The notes beneath the pieces were generated by a model, which ran no database searches, was not told where the DNA came from, and was given only the letters and a program-made list of their open reading frames with translations. This document shows, piece after piece, positions 45,806-56,385 of a stretch of 64,000 nucleotides of DNA (position 1 is its first letter; every line of letters starts with the position of its first letter). The position numbers were made by a program, and so were the translations under genes. This DNA is from Maricaulis parjimensis (GTDB lineage Bacteria; Pseudomonadota; Alphaproteobacteria; Caulobacterales; Maricaulaceae), in NCBI RefSeq assembly GCF_016817355.1, contig NZ_JADOTT010000009.1:51002-115001 (forward strand), given 5' to 3'.

Positions 45806-46297
45806 CTATTGCGTCCGGACAACGCTGATCAGTTCAAACTGCTGCCCGTCATGCGGCAGAGCGCAGTCGGTCTGCTCGATCGATCCGCCCACGGGTGTCA
45901 CCGTGAACCCGGAACAGGTCGCCTGGCTGTTGGCATGTCCCGTCGAGGTGCCATTGTAGGTGCCGTAGCTGAACAGGTAGCGGAAATCGACATAGGAGAA
46001 ATCGATCTCCCAGCTCATTTCGCCGTTTTCTGCGCCCTCGGCCGTCAGGATGGCGAATTGGGAATCACACGTCGAAGAGAAGTCGCTGTTGAGCTCGGCA
46101 TTGATCTCAATGCAGCCATTCGCCTGGAAGGCAAAGGAATAGGCCTGGGTCTGCAAACGCCCGACCGGGAGAATGTTGACCTCCCAGACCTGGCCGGCCA
46201 GCGGCGCGCCTTCTTCCCGGGCCTGGGCCGGCGCGGCCACCAGACCTGCGGCCATCACAATTGCGGAACAGGCCAGGCTTTTGACGTGCTTGATCAT
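45806..46297 (-). CDS. unknown small secreted protein
   Basis: A 163-residue protein with a clear signal peptide (MIKHVKSLACSAIVMAAGLV, cut after APAQA). The mature part is beta-rich, with four cysteines (NGCIEINAEL, STCDSQF, ATCSGFTV, TDCALPHD) probably forming two disulfides. I choose the ATG at 46297 because GGAGGGG lies just upstream. No family recognised; the gene stands alone between the MATE and malic enzyme genes. Confidence 0.7.
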   Translation of the reverse strand: MIKHVKSLACSAIVMAAGLVAAPAQAREEGAPLAGQVWEVNILPVGRLQTQAYSFAFQANGCIEINAELNSDFSSTCDSQFAILTAEGAENGEMSWEIDFSYVDFRYLFSYGTYNGTSTGHANSQATCSGFTVTPVGGSIEQTDCALPHDGQQFELISVVRTQ

Positions 46298-46358
46298 GGT
46301 TACCCCTCCATCAGAGCGGGCAAGCATCCCACACAGCTCTCAATTTGAGATTAAAGCC

Positions 46359-48638
46359 TCAGGCCAGACCCTTATTGAGATCATAGGACGCAATACCGGC
46401 CAGATTGACAATATCGCTGACCGAAGCCCCCAGACGCGCAATCTGGACCGGTTTTTCCAGCCCCACCAGCATCGGACCGATCACCGTGGCCCCGCCGGCC
46501 GCCTTGAGAAGGCGTACGGCAATGGAGGCCGAGTGGACGGCGGGCATGATGAGGACATTAGCCGGCTGGGTCAGGCGGGAGAAGGGATAGAGCAGATGAT
46601 GCTCCGGATCGAGCGCCACATCGGCGGCCATCTCGCCCTCGTATTCGAAGTCCACGCCCAGCTCGTCGAGGATCGAGACCGCGTGCTGGATCTTGGCCGT
46701 CCGCTCGCCCGGCGGGTTGCCGAAGGAGGAATAGGACAGGAAGGCGACATGCGGCGTCAGGCCGAGCCGGCGGGCGGAATGGGCCGTCGCGATGGCGATC
46801 TCGGCCAGCGCCTGCGGGTCCGGGAATTCGGTCACGGACACATCGCCGATCACCAGGGTGCGGCCGCGGGTCACCGCCGCCGTGACACCGACCGTGCGGC
46901 TGTTTTCCAGCGGATCGAGGACAAGCTCCACATCCTTCAGGACGACATTGGAGTGACGCGTAACGCCGGTGACCATGCCGTCGGCATGACCCATTTTCAG
47001 CATGCAGGCGGAGAAGACATTCCGGTCATTATTGACGCGGCGCTGCACGTCCCGGCGCAGATAGCCGTCGCGCTGGAGGCGTTCATAGAGATGGTCGGCA
47101 TAGAGCTGGTTGTGCTCGGACAGGCGGGCATTGCAGACCTCGAGCGAACCGGCCGGAATGCCGAGCTCTTTCATATTGGCCGCCACGACATCCTCGCGGG
47201 CCACCAGGATGGCCTTGCCCAGACCCTGGGTCTGGAAGCCATAGGCGGCGCGGATCACGGCCGGTTCCTCGCCCTCGGCAAAGACGACCGTCTTCTGTGC
47301 GGCGCGGATGGAGCCGGCGATGCGCTGCTGCAGGGCGGCGGTCGGGTCGAGACGGCGGGCCAGGACCTGGCGATAGCTCTCGCTCTCCGGAATCGGACGG
47401 CGGGCCACGCCGCTATCGATTGCGGCCTGGGCCACGAAGGGCGGGACCCAGGAAATCAGGCGCGGATCGAAGGGGGTGGGGATGATGTAATCGCGGCCAA
47501 ACTGGAGACGCTCGACCTGGTAGGCCTTGGCCACCTCGTCCGGCACATCCTCGCGCGCCAGGGCGGCGAGCGCCTTGGCCGCAGCGATCTTCATCTCTTC
47601 ATTGATGGTGCGGGCTCGCACATCCAGCGCGCCGCGGAAGATATAGGGGAAGCCGAGGACGTTATTGACCTGGTTGGGATAGTCGGACCGGCCCGTCGCC
47701 ATGATCACATCATCGCGGACTTCCTTGACCTCTTCCGGCGTGATTTCCGGGGTCGGATTGGCCATGGCGAAAATGATCGGATTGGGCGCCAGGGAGGCGA
47801 CGATCTGCTTGGTGAAGACACCGGCCGCGGACAGGCCGAGCAGAACGTCCGCCCCTTCCGCCGCTTCGGCCAGGGTGCGCTTGTCGGTGTCGATGGCGTG
47901 TTTCATCAGGCGCTCATGCCCGCCCGGGCGGCCGGTATAGACGACACCCTCAATGTCCACGACCGTCGTGTTTTCAGACTTCACGCCCATGGATTCGATG
48001 AGTTCCAGAACGGACAGACCGGCGGCGCCAGCGCCACACAGCACGACTTTGAGATCCTGCAGGCGCTTGCCAGTCAGGTCGCAGGCATTGATCAGTCCGG
48101 CCGCCGCGATGATCGCCGTGCCGTGCTGGTCATCATGGAAGACCGGGATATCGAGCTCTTCGCGCAGCCGGCGTTCGATCTCGAAGCATTCCGGTGCCTT
48201 GATGTCTTCCAGATTGATGCCTCCGAACGTATTGCCGAAGCCACGCACGCAATCGATGAATTTGTCCGGATCGGTGTAGTCGACCTCGATGTCGACCGCG
48301 TCGATATCGGCGAAGCGCTTGAACAGGACCGCCTTGCCTTCCATCACCGGTTTGGAGGCTGCGGCGCCCAGATTTCCCAGGCCCAGAATGGCCGTGCCGT
48401 TGGACACGACGGCGACCATGTTTCCCTTGGAGGTGTAGTCGTAGACCGTCTCCGGATCCTCGGCGATCGCCCGCACCGGCGCGGCCACGCCCGGCGAGTA
48501 CGCCAGGGCCAGATCCCGCTGTGTCGCCATCGGCTTGGTCGGCGCCACACCCAGCTTCCCGGGAACGGGTTTCATGTGGAAGATCAGCGCATCGGCATCG
48601 AGTTGCTGGGAACGGGGAAGGGTCGATTCAGAAGCCAT
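46359..48638 (-). CDS. maeB: NADP-dependent malic enzyme with phosphotransacetylase domain
   Basis: Converts malate to pyruvate with NADPH production, 759 residues. The N-terminal malic domain ([20 protein letters not shown], the loop [18 protein letters not shown]) and NAD-binding domain ([20 protein letters not shown]) are followed by a C-terminal phosphotransacetylase-like domain (from about residue 430), a known fusion with regulatory rather than catalytic use. I start at ATG 48638 (MASESTLP); the frame continues to a GTG at 48683 but adds an unlikely Ser-rich lead. Confidence 0.95.
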   Translation of the reverse strand: MASESTLPRSQQLDADALIFHMKPVPGKLGVAPTKPMATQRDLALAYSPGVAAPVRAIAEDPETVYDYTSKGNMVAVVSNGTAILGLGNLGAAASKPVMEGKAVLFKRFADIDAVDIEVDYTDPDKFIDCVRGFGNTFGGINLEDIKAPECFEIERRLREELDIPVFHDDQHGTAIIAAAGLINACDLTGKRLQDLKVVLCGAGAAGLSVLELIESMGVKSENTTVVDIEGVVYTGRPGGHERLMKHAIDTDKRTLAEAAEGADVLLGLSAAGVFTKQIVASLAPNPIIFAMANPTPEITPEEVKEVRDDVIMATGRSDYPNQVNNVLGFPYIFRGALDVRARTINEEMKIAAAKALAALAREDVPDEVAKAYQVERLQFGRDYIIPTPFDPRLISWVPPFVAQAAIDSGVARRPIPESESYRQVLARRLDPTAALQQRIAGSIRAAQKTVVFAEGEEPAVIRAAYGFQTQGLGKAILVAREDVVAANMKELGIPAGSLEVCNARLSEHNQLYADHLYERLQRDGYLRRDVQRRVNNDRNVFSACMLKMGHADGMVTGVTRHSNVVLKDVELVLDPLENSRTVGVTAAVTRGRTLVIGDVSVTEFPDPQALAEIAIATAHSARRLGLTPHVAFLSYSSFGNPPGERTAKIQHAVSILDELGVDFEYEGEMAADVALDPEHHLLYPFSRLTQPANVLIMPAVHSASIAVRLLKAAGGATVIGPMLVGLEKPVQIARLGASVSDIVNLAGIASYDLNKGLA

Positions 48639-48706
48639 CGGGATATCCGTCAAATGAGCCGGCGAAGATGAACTGAGCCGCACAAAGAGCCAAGCCCCTG
48701 CAGCGC

Positions 48707-50263
48707 TTAGCTCCTATGCGCCAGGAGATGACTGCGGGCCGCGCGGCGGCGCTGATCTCGTTGCAGGGCTTGCAAGACACGCGGCAAGGCATCCGGCAGG
48801 TCCTCCGCGATCAGACCCGTTCCGAGACGTTTGCCGGCATCGCCATGCAGCCAGGCTGCCGCACAGGCAGCGTGGAAGGGATCAACGCCCTGGGCGAGCA
48901 GGCCACCGATCAGGCCTGCCAGGACATCACCACTGCCCGCCGTGGCCAGCGCCGGGTCGGCATGGCGGTTGATCACGGGCAAATGGCCGGGCGCGGCGAT
49001 CACCGTGTCGGCCCCCTTGAGCAGGATGGTGCACCCTGCCCTGTCTGCCGCAGCCGCCACGCGCTCGATCTTGTTGCCGGTTTCCGGACCCAGATCCGGA
49101 AAGAGCCGGCGGAACTCCCCTTCATGCGGGGTCAGCACATCGGCGGGGGTGAGCGCCTTGAACAGCCTGTCCGGCGCATCCTGGAAATCGGTCAGCGCAT
49201 CGGCGTCGAGCACGCGGGCACACCCGGCTGTGGTGCTGGAGAGCACGGTGGCGACAGCGTGCCCGTCCAGACCGAGGGCGGGCCCGATGACAGCGGCATT
49301 CGCCCGCAAGGCGTCGAGCAAGTCCCCCGCGTCCCCGGCTTCATTCCAGCGCTTCACCATGACGGCGTCATTCGTGGCAGCCTGCACAAGCAGGGCGGCG
49401 GGCGGCGTGGCCAGGGTGACAAGCCCGGCGCCGGCCCGCAGGCCGGTCCGGGCCGCAAGGCGCGACGCGCCTGTGGCACTCGCCCCGCCGGAAAACACGA
49501 CCAGGCGGCCCTTGGCGTGTTTGTGGTCCCCGGGTCCCGCTACGGGAAGCGCGGACCACCACAGATCGGGATGATTGAGACGGGCCATGGGCACGACACT
49601 GTCCGCCCAGCCCGCGGGAATGCCGATATCGGCGAGAACAGGTTCGCCGCAGCCTGTGGCAAACGGTTCGAGCAGGTGCGCGGGTTTCCACTGGTGGAAG
49701 GTCACGGTCAGGTCAGCAGGCGCGAAACCGCCCTCGCCCATGGCATCGCCGGACATGCCGGACGGCAAATCCACGGCGATCCTGGGACAGGCTGCTGCCG
49801 CCATGGCCTGGACCAGGTCCGCCGCCGCGCCGTCCAACGGACGCGACAGGCCGGCCCCGAACAGGGCATCGACGATCAGGTCCGCACCCTCGAGGAAGCC
49901 GGGCTCCGCCGATTCGATCTTGCCGGACCACAGGCCCGCGGCCCAGGCTGCGTCGCCCTGCAGACGGGAGCGCTCGCCAAGCAGGGCGACCCGGACCGGC
50001 CAGCCGGTTTTCCTCAGGTTTTCGGCAAGGAAAAATCCGTCTCCGCCATTATTGCCCGGCCCGCACAGGACCCGGATATCACGCGGCGCCCAACGCGCTC
50101 GAATCGCGTCGGCAATGGCCGTCCCGGCCTTCGTCATAAGGCTTTGCGAAGACACACCGTTTTCAACCGCGTATAGATCGCAGCGCACGCAGTCCTTGGT
50201 CTTGAGTACGGCTTCGTGCATGGTCGCCCTATTGTGTGGCACGCTTGCCTCGAAATCAGGCAT
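48707..50263 (-). CDS. nnr: bifunctional NAD(P)HX epimerase / dehydratase
   Basis: Repairs hydrated NADH and NADPH. The 518-residue protein joins the N-terminal epimerase (YjeF-N; CGPGNNGGDGFFLAENLRKT, IVDALFGAGLSRPL) to the C-terminal ADP-dependent dehydratase (ribokinase-like; HAKGRLVVFSGGASATGASR, the Asp in TPHEGEFRRLF, TAGSGDVLAGLIGGLLAQG). Starts at 50263 (AGAGGT box) or 50221 (MHEAVLKT, AGGG box) are both possible. Divergent from glnB. Confidence 0.93.
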   Translation of the reverse strand: MPDFEASVPHNRATMHEAVLKTKDCVRCDLYAVENGVSSQSLMTKAGTAIADAIRARWAPRDIRVLCGPGNNGGDGFFLAENLRKTGWPVRVALLGERSRLQGDAAWAAGLWSGKIESAEPGFLEGADLIVDALFGAGLSRPLDGAAADLVQAMAAAACPRIAVDLPSGMSGDAMGEGGFAPADLTVTFHQWKPAHLLEPFATGCGEPVLADIGIPAGWADSVVPMARLNHPDLWWSALPVAGPGDHKHAKGRLVVFSGGASATGASRLAARTGLRAGAGLVTLATPPAALLVQAATNDAVMVKRWNEAGDAGDLLDALRANAAVIGPALGLDGHAVATVLSSTTAGCARVLDADALTDFQDAPDRLFKALTPADVLTPHEGEFRRLFPDLGPETGNKIERVAAAADRAGCTILLKGADTVIAAPGHLPVINRHADPALATAGSGDVLAGLIGGLLAQGVDPFHAACAAAWLHGDAGKRLGTGLIAEDLPDALPRVLQALQRDQRRRAARSHLLAHRS

Positions 50264-50324
50264 TTCGCGTGACCTCTGTTTGTGAGTACCGTTTCCGTCT
50301 TGTCTCGTATCGGCCCGGCTCTAG

Positions 50325-50690
<366 letters not shown>

Positions 50691-50724
50691 CCCAATTCGC
50701 TGATCGAAACTCCGGAGCCCGGCC

Positions 50725-52128
50725 ATGTCAGACGCAATTCTGAAGAAACTCAAAGACGAAGACATCAAGTATGTCGATCTTCGCTTTACCGACCCGCGCG
50801 GCAAACTGCAGCACGTCACCTTCGACCGGTCGGAAGTGAACAAGGACTTTTTCGAAGACGGTATCATGTTCGACGGTTCGTCCATCGCCGGCTGGAAGGC
50901 GATCAACGAGTCCGACATGGTGCTGAAGCCGGACCCGGCCCTCGCCGTGGTTGACCCGTTCTACCAGCAGCCGACCCTGGTCATGCTGTGCGACATTCTC
51001 GAGCCGGGTACGGGCGAAGCCTATAACCGCGATCCGCGCACCACGGCGAAGAAGGCCGAAGCCTTCCTGAAATCCTCCGGCATCGGCGACACCGCCTATT
51101 TCGGTCCGGAAGCCGAATTCTTCGTGTTCGACGATGTGAAATGGTCCACGAAGCAGGAAAACACCGGCTACAGCTTCGACAGTGAAGAAGGCCCGTACAA
51201 TACCGGTGCCGAATTCGCCGGTGGCAATATGGGTCACCGTCCGGGTCCCAAGGGCGGCTATTTCCCGGTCAACCCGATCGACAGCGCCCAGGACATGCGG
51301 ACCGAGATGCTCGAAGTCCTCGAGGAGCTGGGCTGCCAGCCGGAGAAACACCACCACGAAGTGGCCCCGTCGCAGCACGAACTGGGCATGAAATTCTCCA
51401 CGCTCACGGTGATGGCCGACCGGATGCAGCTTTACAAATACACGGTCCAGAACGTCGCCGCCGCCTATGGCAAGACCGCGACCTTCATGCCGAAGCCGGT
51501 GTGGAACGACAATGGTACCGGCATGCACGTCCACCAGTCGATCTGGAAAGACGGCAAGCCGCAATTCGCCGGCGACCGCTATGCCGACCTGTCGGAAACC
51601 TGCCTCCACTATATCGGCGGCATCATCAAGCACGCCCGCGCGATCAACGCCTTCGCCAATGCGTCGACCAACTCCTACAAGCGCCTGGTGCCGGGCTTTG
51701 AAGCGCCGGTCCTGCTGGCCTATTCGGCCCGCAACCGTTCCGCATCGATCCGTATTCCGTGGGTGTCCTCGCCGAATGCCAAGCGTATCGAAACGCGCTT
51801 CCCGGATCCGGCCGGCAACCCGTACCTGACCTATACCGCCCTGCTGATGGCGGGCCTCGACGGCATCGAGAACAAGATTGATCCGGGCGAAGCGATGGAC
51901 AAGGACCTCTACGACCTGCCGCCGGAAGAGCTCACGGGCATCCCGACGGTCTGCCGTTCGCTGCGTGAGGCCCTCGAATCGCTCGACGCCGACCGCGACT
52001 TCCTCAAGAAGGGCGGCGTGATGGATGACGACCAGATCGACGCCTATATCGAGCTGAAGATGGAAGAGGTGCTGCGCTTCGAAATGCATCCGCACCCGGT
52101 CGAGTTCGACATGTACTATTCCTGCTAG
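50725..52128 (+). CDS. glnA: glutamine synthetase type I
   Basis: Makes glutamine from glutamate, ammonia and ATP; dodecameric cytoplasmic enzyme, 467 residues. The start FDGSSIAGW region, [30 protein letters not shown] and [11 protein letters not shown] are typical. [12 protein letters not shown] holds the adenylylation tyrosine near residue 397, so activity is likely controlled by GlnE through PII from the gene upstream. A GGAG box precedes the ATG. Confidence 0.98.
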   Translation: MSDAILKKLKDEDIKYVDLRFTDPRGKLQHVTFDRSEVNKDFFEDGIMFDGSSIAGWKAINESDMVLKPDPALAVVDPFYQQPTLVMLCDILEPGTGEAYNRDPRTTAKKAEAFLKSSGIGDTAYFGPEAEFFVFDDVKWSTKQENTGYSFDSEEGPYNTGAEFAGGNMGHRPGPKGGYFPVNPIDSAQDMRTEMLEVLEELGCQPEKHHHEVAPSQHELGMKFSTLTVMADRMQLYKYTVQNVAAAYGKTATFMPKPVWNDNGTGMHVHQSIWKDGKPQFAGDRYADLSETCLHYIGGIIKHARAINAFANASTNSYKRLVPGFEAPVLLAYSARNRSASIRIPWVSSPNAKRIETRFPDPAGNPYLTYTALLMAGLDGIENKIDPGEAMDKDLYDLPPEELTGIPTVCRSLREALESLDADRDFLKKGGVMDDDQIDAYIELKMEEVLRFEMHPHPVEFDMYYSC

Positions 52129-52154
52129 GCTCTGCCCTGCAGCGACAATCCGAG

Positions 52155-52182
52155 ACGGCCGGGCCCTGCGCCCGGCCGTTTT
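52155..52182 (+). terminator. glnBA terminator
   Basis: Stem ACGGCCGGGC / GCCCGGCCGT (52155-52164, 52170-52179), five-base loop, then TTTT, 27 bases after the glnA stop. Confidence 0.9.
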
Positions 52183-52308
52183 GCATGGCGGGATCATTAA
52201 AGCGGCTGCTCGGAGACAGCCGTTACGGTCGACGCGGCGCAAAGCATTCGCTACAAATCATCAACCGTCCGGCAATCCCGTTTTCGGGAAGTCCTTTCAG
52301 GAGTTCGT

Positions 52309-55300
52309 ATGCGTCGCCGTTACATGTTCGCCAGCGCCCTTGTCACGCTGACCGTCGCGGCCCCGTCCGCCTTTGCAGACCGGGAAATCACCGACGAGAT
52401 CACCACATCCGTCGCGACCTCGACAGCCGGTACGAGCGGTGGTCCGGACAATATCGTGATCACCTCGACGGGCCGCGTCGTCCTGGCGACCCCGGGTACG
52501 GCGGTAACGCTGGACAGCGACAATTCCGTGACGATGGATGGCGAGATCGAGATCATCAGCGATGATGATGGCGGGATCGGCATTCATGTCGTGGGCGGCA
52601 ATACGGGCGATCTGAATATCGGTGGCAACATCGCCGTGGAGGCGGAGAGCCGCCCGGTCGATGATGATGACGAGGCCGATGCCGACTTCCCGAATGCGGA
52701 TGGGCCGACGGCGATCGGCGGCAACCGGATCGGTGTCCTGGTCGACGGTGCCGGCAATTTCGTCGGCGATGTCATCATGGATTCGAGCGGCTCCATTTCC
52801 GTCATCGGCAATGATTCCGCCGGTCTCCAGGTCCTCACCGGGATTGACGGCAATATCAGCCTGCAAGGCGCGCTATCGGTCATCGGTGACCGGTCGACGG
52901 CGCTGGACCTGCAAGGCGACCTTTCCGGTGATCTCGACCTTCTCGCCGGCATCTCTTTCCGCGGCGAAGACAGTTATGGCGTCCGCGTCCAGGGCGATGT
53001 CGGCGGCAGCTTCTATCTGGGCGGCACGATTTCCGGCACGGCCTATCGCTTCTCCTCCTATTCCAACAATGACGAGTTTCTCGCCACGCTGGATGAGGAT
53101 GACATGTGGCAGGCCAATTCTGCCATTTCTGTCGAGGGCAGTATTGCGAACGGTATCCTGTTCGACGCGCCCACCGATGATAACCGGGTGACCCGGACCT
53201 CGGGCATTGCCTTCCGCGGCTCGGCCCCGGCCATGCAGATCCTGGCCTCCAGCGGCGACATCACGATCGGTGAAGCGATCCAGCCGGCTGTCGAGGACAA
53301 TGCCGACACGACGGATGTCGATGAAAGCCTGCCGGAAACCCCGCTGTCCTATTCCTTCGTCATGCGCGGCACGATCTCGACCAATTCCGCGCTCAATGAC
53401 GCCTCCTCCACCGGCCTTTATATCGGCGGTGCGGATGACGGGATGGGTGGTTTCTACACGGCCAGCCTGACCCATGGCTGGCTGCTGACCGGCGGGATTT
53501 CCGCGATCGCCTATACGCGCGAGTTCGACGCGCCGGCCATTGCGATCCATCTCGACCAGGGCGCCTTCCTGCCGATCTTCGTGAATGACGGTGACATCAC
53601 CGCCACGCACAACAGTGTCGGCCGCGAGAATGCCGTCACCGGGACGTCCTACGCCCTGCTGATCGAAGACGGCGCCGTGTTCGAGGAACTGGTCAATAAT
53701 GGTTCCATCGTCGCCCAGTCCAATTTCGGCGGCGACGCCTATGGCGTGATCGACGAGTCCGGCACGCTGACCAATGTGACCAATACCGGCATCATCCAGG
53801 TGACCCGCTCGCCGCTGGGCTCCTATCTGGACGCCGACAATAATGTCATCACGCCGGATGACCGGACCGATTTCGAGCTCGTCGCCTTTGATGGCAGCGC
53901 CAATTCGACCGGCATCACCTTCCGCCAGTACTGGGAACCGATCCCGGATGACGGCAATGACGACACGGTCGAACTGACCATTGTCGACCAGCAGATCTAC
54001 ATGATCGGCGATGTCCGCTTCGGCAGCGGCGATGATTCCTTCCTCGTCGAAGCCGGCGTGATCAATGGCGCCATCTCCTTCGGCGATGGCCAGGACGCGC
54101 TCGTGATCGACGGGACGACGGTTTATAATGAAATCCAGCGCCTGATCGCCGCCGGCGAACTGGACGAGTTGGACGAAGACGCGCTCTACGCCGAACTGCC
54201 CTATGTCGTCAGCGCTGTAACGGACAGCGATGGCAATCTGTCGATTGCCGTGGACCTGGCGACGCTGGAACTTGTCGGCAGTGGTGCGCTGAACATTTCC
54301 GATGCACGTTTCGGCGACGGTGCCGTGCTGCTGATGGAAGTCGATGCCGAAGCGAATTCGCTGCGCAATATCGTGGCCTCGGGCGATCTCGTCTTCGAGA
54401 CCGGATCACGCCTGTCCGTCTCCCTGTCGAACCTGATCGGCAATGGCGGTGAGTTCGAGCTCATCCGCGCCGGCAATCTGGTGATCGAGGAAGACCTCGC
54501 CACGCTGAATGACAGCCCCGCCCCCTTCCTTTACGAAGCGGCGCTGGAAATCGACCCGAACGATCCGAACGTCATCCTGCTGACCCTGCAACGCAAATCC
54601 GCCGAAGCCCTGGGCTTCGATGTGAACCAGGCTGCCGCCTATGACGCCGCCTTTGCCACCTGGTCGGACAATGAGGCCCTGGGCGCCGCCCTCGCCTCCC
54701 TGACCAGTCAGGACACGTTCCGTGCGGCCTATGACCAGCTGCTGCCGGAATATACGGCCGGTGCCATCCAGTTTGCCCTTGCGGCCAATGACAGCGCCAC
54801 CGGCGCCCTGGCCAACCGTCTGGAAGCGGTCCGCCGCAGCCCGGACGAGACCGGTGGCCTGTGGCTGCAGGAATTCGCCTATTTCGCAGACCGGGCCGGC
54901 AATGCCTTCGGTCCGGGCTATCGCGGCCAGGGTATCGGCGTCGCCGTCGGCTTTGACCGTCCGCTGGGCATGTTCTCCGCCGTCGGCCTGAACTTTGTTG
55001 CGGCAGCCAGCGAAGTCGAAGAGGTTGAAGGCGTGGACGACCCGATGTCCGCCCTCACCGCCCAGCTGGGCGTGTATGCCGGTACGGAAATCGGTGGCCT
55101 CAATCTAGACCTGTATGGTGCCGGCGGTTTCGACAGTTTCGAACATAATCGCCGCGTCCTGATCGGCGAATTCGATGCCCTGCCGACGGCCGAATGGACC
55201 GGCTATCACGTTTCCGGTTCTGCCCGCCTGTCCCGCGATTTCGAATTCGGCGGCCGCTATTACGTGCGCCCGGCCGTTTCGGTCGACTATCTCGCCCTGT

Positions 55301-55683
55301 TCGAGGAGAGCTATGTCGAAAGCGGTGGCGGTATCGGTATCGACCTGTCCGTTTCCGAGCGTGAATCGACCAGCTTCACCGGTTCCGGCCTGCTGACCTT
55401 CGGTGCCGTTTATGAAGGCAATGACTCCTGGTGGTCGCCGCATGTCCGCGTCGGCTATCGCGGCGAGTTCGCGGGCGATGAAGTCGAAACCGATGTCAGC
55501 TTCGTCGACTATAATGACGTCTTCACCCTGCGCTCGCAGCAGGTGCCGGGTTCCGGCTTCCTGTTCGGCTTCGGCCTGTCGGCGGGTTCTGGTTATTCGA
55601 CCTTCTCCTTCGACTATGATGCCGATGTCCGCGACGAACTCGTCCGCCACACGGCCCGCCTGGTGATGCGCCTGGTCTTCTAG
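52309..55683 (+). CDS. type Va autotransporter
   Basis: A 1124-residue outer-membrane protein. The signal peptide (MRRRYMFASALVTLTVAAPS, likely cut after AFA) precedes a beta-helical passenger rich in Gly, Asp, Asn and Ser with repeats such as GNISLQGALSVIGDRSTAL. A translocator of about 270 residues closes it (GLWLQEFAYFADRAGNAFGP onward), ending in LVMRLVF with the C-terminal phenylalanine of a beta barrel. An AGGAG box precedes the ATG. No passenger protease motif is visible, so adhesion or surface coating is a guess. Confidence 0.92.
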   Translation: MRRRYMFASALVTLTVAAPSAFADREITDEITTSVATSTAGTSGGPDNIVITSTGRVVLATPGTAVTLDSDNSVTMDGEIEIISDDDGGIGIHVVGGNTGDLNIGGNIAVEAESRPVDDDDEADADFPNADGPTAIGGNRIGVLVDGAGNFVGDVIMDSSGSISVIGNDSAGLQVLTGIDGNISLQGALSVIGDRSTALDLQGDLSGDLDLLAGISFRGEDSYGVRVQGDVGGSFYLGGTISGTAYRFSSYSNNDEFLATLDEDDMWQANSAISVEGSIANGILFDAPTDDNRVTRTSGIAFRGSAPAMQILASSGDITIGEAIQPAVEDNADTTDVDESLPETPLSYSFVMRGTISTNSALNDASSTGLYIGGADDGMGGFYTASLTHGWLLTGGISAIAYTREFDAPAIAIHLDQGAFLPIFVNDGDITATHNSVGRENAVTGTSYALLIEDGAVFEELVNNGSIVAQSNFGGDAYGVIDESGTLTNVTNTGIIQVTRSPLGSYLDADNNVITPDDRTDFELVAFDGSANSTGITFRQYWEPIPDDGNDDTVELTIVDQQIYMIGDVRFGSGDDSFLVEAGVINGAISFGDGQDALVIDGTTVYNEIQRLIAAGELDELDEDALYAELPYVVSAVTDSDGNLSIAVDLATLELVGSGALNISDARFGDGAVLLMEVDAEANSLRNIVASGDLVFETGSRLSVSLSNLIGNGGEFELIRAGNLVIEEDLATLNDSPAPFLYEAALEIDPNDPNVILLTLQRKSAEALGFDVNQAAAYDAAFATWSDNEALGAALASLTSQDTFRAAYDQLLPEYTAGAIQFALAANDSATGALANRLEAVRRSPDETGGLWLQEFAYFADRAGNAFGPGYRGQGIGVAVGFDRPLGMFSAVGLNFVAAASEVEEVEGVDDPMSALTAQLGVYAGTEIGGLNLDLYGAGGFDSFEHNRRVLIGEFDALPTAEWTGYHVSGSARLSRDFEFGGRYYVRPAVSVDYLALFEESYVESGGGIGIDLSVSERESTSFTGSGLLTFGAVYEGNDSWWSPHVRVGYRGEFAGDEVETDVSFVDYNDVFTLRSQQVPGSGFLFGFGLSAGSGYSTFSFDYDADVRDELVRHTARLVMRLVF

Positions 55684-55729
55684 GACGCGAAAATCCGGCG
55701 ACCGGCAACCGCCGGTTAACCCTGATCAG

Positions 55730-55770
55730 CGAGGCTTGCACGCATGACACGTGCAGGCCTCGTTCTCTTT
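55730..55770 (+). promoter_or_regulatory. 13-bp terminator-like hairpin over the SLT lipoprotein start
   Basis: CGAGGCTTGCACG (55730-55742) pairs with CGTGCAGGCCTCG (55750-55762) over 13 bp, with one G-U pair; the loop CATGACA carries the start codon. The T-rich TTCTCTTTT follows. The GAGG ribosome box lies in the stem. It could end the autotransporter transcript or control initiation of the next gene. Confidence 0.7.
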
Positions 55771-56346
55771 TGTGCCCTCCTCGGGCTGACCGCCTGCGGC
55801 CACCGGCCGCCGGACCAGGTCACGGATGCCTGTCTGATCCTGGAAGACAATCGCTCCTGGTGGCGCGCCCTGCAGCGCACTGAAGAGCGTTGGGGCATTC
55901 CGCCGGGTGTGCAATTGGCCATCCTGCGCCGGGAATCCTCCTTCAACGCCCATGCCCGCCCGGCCCGCAACCGTCTGCTGGGCATCATCCCCACTTCGCG
56001 CCCGTCCAGCGCCTATGGCTATGCCCAGGCACTCGACCAGACCTGGGACTGGTATCGCGAGGATACGGGCCGCCGCGGTGCCGACCGTGATGATTTCAGC
56101 GATGCCGTGGATTTTGTCGGCTGGTATTCCAGCAAGAGCCGGCAATTGTCCGGCGTGCAGCCGCATCAGGCCCGCGAGCTTTACCTGACCTATCACGAGG
56201 GTCATGGCGGCTATAATCGCGGCAGCTATCGCGGCCGTTCCTGGCTGATCAATGCGGCCGATACCGTGGCCAGAGATGCCAGCCGCTACCAGGCCCAGAT
56301 CGACCGGTGCGAACGCCGTCTGAACCGGCGCTTCTGGCTGCTCTGA
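55744..56346 (+). CDS. lytic transglycosylase-like lipoprotein
   Basis: A 200-residue lipoprotein with lipobox LTAC (Cys18). The fold looks like a SLT lysozyme-type domain: AILRRESSFNAHARPAR contains the catalytic Glu in its usual ES pair, followed by AYGYAQALDQTWDWY and YLTYHEGHGGYNRG. It probably cleaves peptidoglycan near the outer membrane. No ATG except that in the hairpin loop can start it, because the signal peptide depends on it. It lies 60 bases after the autotransporter. Confidence 0.87.
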   Translation: MTRAGLVLFCALLGLTACGHRPPDQVTDACLILEDNRSWWRALQRTEERWGIPPGVQLAILRRESSFNAHARPARNRLLGIIPTSRPSSAYGYAQALDQTWDWYREDTGRRGADRDDFSDAVDFVGWYSSKSRQLSGVQPHQARELYLTYHEGHGGYNRGSYRGRSWLINAADTVARDASRYQAQIDRCERRLNRRFWLL

Positions 56347-56385
56347 AAAATACCCCCGCGCGCCCGACTCGTGCATGTTAGGCGC

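Noticed and set aside
46173..48671. An 832-codon open frame antisense to the malic enzyme gene
   Set aside because: Same shadow effect; the malic enzyme and phosphotransacetylase domains on the other strand are complete.
48639..48683. GTG start of the malic enzyme frame at 48683
   Set aside because: It would add 15 Ser-rich residues not typical of the family; the ATG at 48638 gives the normal N-terminus.
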